Origin: DASCOT01 sp965197275
GTDB taxonomy: Bacteria > Acidobacteriota > UBA890 > WLXD01
Reading direction: 5' to 3'
DNA: 64,000 nt
Assembly (NCBI GenBank): GCA_965197275.1
Contig: CBDAMQ010000029.1
Coordinates: forward strand, 378,209 to 442,208
Below are positions 62,605 through 64,000 of the stretch, piece by piece. Position numbers and translations under genes: made by a program. The notes beneath the pieces were generated by a model. That model saw nothing but the letters and a program-made list of their open reading frames with translations, made no database searches and was not told the DNA's origin. Positions within the stretch are counted from its first letter, which is position 1, and every line of letters begins with the position of its first letter.

Positions 62605-64000
62605 ATGAGAGCACTTGTAATCGAAGACGACGACGCTGTGGCCGGCGTTGTTTGCCGAGGCCTCGAGAGGCACGGCTACACGGTTACCAGAGCAGCCGAC
62701 GGCGAGTATGGGGTCGAGATCGGCTCCCACGAAGAGTTCGATAGCTGCTTGCTCGACCTCAATCTGCCCGGACTGTCGGGGCTTGATGTGCTCGACCGAT
62801 TGCGTAAGCGCACATCCCGCGTCCCACCCGTGATCGTGCTTACGGGGGAAGCAACCACGCAGGCTGCTGTGGAGTCTATGCGTCGCGGCGCATCCGACTT
62901 CATCACCAAGCCCTTCAGCCTTATCGAGCTGCTCAAGAGTGTCGAAATAACGCTGGCGCGCGCAGCGATGGAAAAAGAAAACGAAGGGCTTCGCAAGGAG
63001 CTGTCCGCTGGTCGCGACGAGGAGCTGGTCGGCGAATCACCGAGCATGCGGGCGCTTATCGAGCGCGCTCGGAGCGCGGCTCGATCCTCAGCGAGCATCC
63101 TGATCACAGGCGGAACCGGGACCGGCAAGAGCCTGCTAGCACGGAAGATCCACGACTGGTCGGAAAGATCCTCGGACCCGTTCGTAGCCATCTCGTGTGC
63201 GGCCTTGCCGTCAGAGCTGGTCGAGTCCGAGTTGTTTGGTCATGAGAAGGGAGCCTTCACCGGAGCCGTCTCGACGCGAAAAGGGCGCTTCGGGTTGGCG
63301 GCGAATGGGACGCTGTTCCTGGATGAGATCGGCGAGCTGCCCCTGACGTTGCAACCGAAGCTGCTCCGCGTGCTGCAATCGGGTGAGTTCGAGCCGATCG
63401 GCAGCAAGGGCACGATGGTCAGCAACGCCCGAATCATCACTGCTACCAACTGTGATTTGCAGGCCGCGATAGCGAAGCGCGAGTTCCGAGAGGATCTCTA
63501 TTTCCGACTCAACGTAGTTGCCTTGAAGATGCCGACGCTGAGGGAACGAGCCGGCGATATCGAGCTGCTGACCGACCGGTTCCTACACTATTTTGCGCGA
63601 ACCCACGGGAAGCTGATCGAAGAGGTCGAGCCGAGTGCCTTGGCGGCTCTGTGCGATTGCGATTGGCCTGGGAATGTTCGCCAGCTGCGCAACGCGATCG
63701 AGCGTGCCGTGGTCTTTGCGGATGGTGCCGTCCTTCAGCGAAGTCACCTGGAGATCGATCCGAATCCCGCGACTACGGGTCAGGCGGAGGGAACCTCGCC
63801 GGAGCATGAGTTCATAGCCGCCACGGCTCACATGGAGTCCATGCCTCTGGCAGTGATCGAGCGTCATGCCATCGAGCTCGCCGTCGACGACTGCAATGGG
63901 TGTCGGGAGGACGCTGCCGAGAGACTAGGTGTCTCGCTGAGCACCCTATATCGAAGGCTGCGCGAATACCGGAAGTCGGACGAGAGAATGCCTGAACGCG
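62605..64000 (+). CDS. Sigma54-dependent response regulator (NtrC family), 3' end at window edge
   Basis: At least 465 codons. Receiver domain (MRALVIEDDDAVAGVVCRGL, phospho-Asp in CLLDLNLPGLSG, FITKPFS). AAA+ domain with Walker A GGTGTGKSLLARKIH, the sigma54-contacting GAFTGA loop (HEKGAFTGAVS), Walker B GTLFLDEIGELPL and the arginine-finger region FREDLYFRLNVV. A Fis-type helix-turn-helix near the edge (AAERLGVSLSTLYRRLREY). Only the last residues are missing. It is the natural candidate activator of the sigma54 promoters at 57.4 and 60.28 kb. Confidence 0.95.
   Translation, partial: MRALVIEDDDAVAGVVCRGLERHGYTVTRAADGEYGVEIGSHEEFDSCLLDLNLPGLSGLDVLDRLRKRTSRVPPVIVLTGEATTQAAVESMRRGASDFITKPFSLIELLKSVEITLARAAMEKENEGLRKELSAGRDEELVGESPSMRALIERARSAARSSASILITGGTGTGKSLLARKIHDWSERSSDPFVAISCAALPSELVESELFGHEKGAFTGAVSTRKGRFGLAANGTLFLDEIGELPLTLQPKLLRVLQSGEFEPIGSKGTMVSNARIITATNCDLQAAIAKREFREDLYFRLNVVALKMPTLRERAGDIELLTDRFLHYFARTHGKLIEEVEPSALAALCDCDWPGNVRQLRNAIERAVVFADGAVLQRSHLEIDPNPATTGQAEGTSPEHEFIAATAHMESMPLAVIERHAIELAVDDCNGCREDAAERLGVSLSTLYRRLREYRKSDERMPER

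Overview
The window is 64 kb of GC-rich bacterial chromosome with no rRNA or tRNA that I could recognise. Several gene types point to an Acidobacteriota-like organism, or a member of a neighbouring phylum: an ADOP-type (acidobacterial duplicated orphan permease) MacB/FtsX permease with its PadR regulator, an Oar-like TonB receptor with an N-terminal carboxypeptidase-regulatory domain, a sulfatase-fold/TPR lipoprotein, and DUF1549/DUF1553/DUF1501 genes. HrcA and HspR heat-shock control occur together. This assignment is an inference from gene families, not from a marker gene.

Layout. 1-10 kb: the 5' end of a class A penicillin-binding protein gene, then a CIRCE-controlled hrcA-grpE-dnaJ-rsmE operon facing a dnaK-dnaJ2-hspR-(DnaC-like ATPase) operon. 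10-24 kb: housekeeping genes (DUF1844, mazG, tatC, tdk, comEC, uvrA, threonine aldolase, aroC, nnr, tsaE). 24-32.5 kb, minus strand: secA-guaB-PqqB-like hydrolase, a cytochrome P460, and a frameshifted ADOP permease with padR. 32.8-38.4 kb: a scarred region in which a DUF1549/DUF1553 gene and a DUF1501 gene are fused by deletion, each is split by a different IS3-family element, and a second deletion joins the end of the DUF1501 gene to a TIM-barrel isomerase. 38.6-53.8 kb: a catabolic-looking cluster made of an ornithine cyclodeaminase homologue, the TonB receptor, a sulfatase-fold TPR lipoprotein, a Tat-signal Rieske oxygenase, a Tat-signal spermidine-dehydrogenase-like flavoprotein, a quinohemoprotein dehydrogenase and a YtcJ-like amidohydrolase lipoprotein. 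A gutted second copy of the receptor/flavoprotein pair lies at 53.5 kb. 54-64 kb: a signalling island with a CHASE4 hybrid kinase (frameshifted), an RlpA-like lipoprotein, a REC-PAS kinase, a secreted protein, a REC-HD-GYP protein and a sigma54-dependent response regulator that runs off the end.

How the parts fit. The 40-53 kb enzymes carry Tat, Sec or lipoprotein signals, so the pathway looks mostly periplasmic and fed by the TonB receptor; the substrate is unknown, although the flavoprotein and the ornithine-cyclodeaminase homologue hint at amines. In the signalling island, rlpA and the secreted-protein gene sit behind almost identical sigma54 promoters that also share two upstream blocks at matching distances. 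The NtrC-type regulator 2 kb away is the obvious candidate activator, and the TonB receptor has a weaker sigma54-type promoter of its own.

Three genes (dnaJ2, the ADOP permease, the CHASE4 kinase) are each broken by a single-base frameshift, and rsmE contains a 16-G run. These may be real lesions or phase-variable sites, or they may be base-calling errors. The sequence alone cannot decide.
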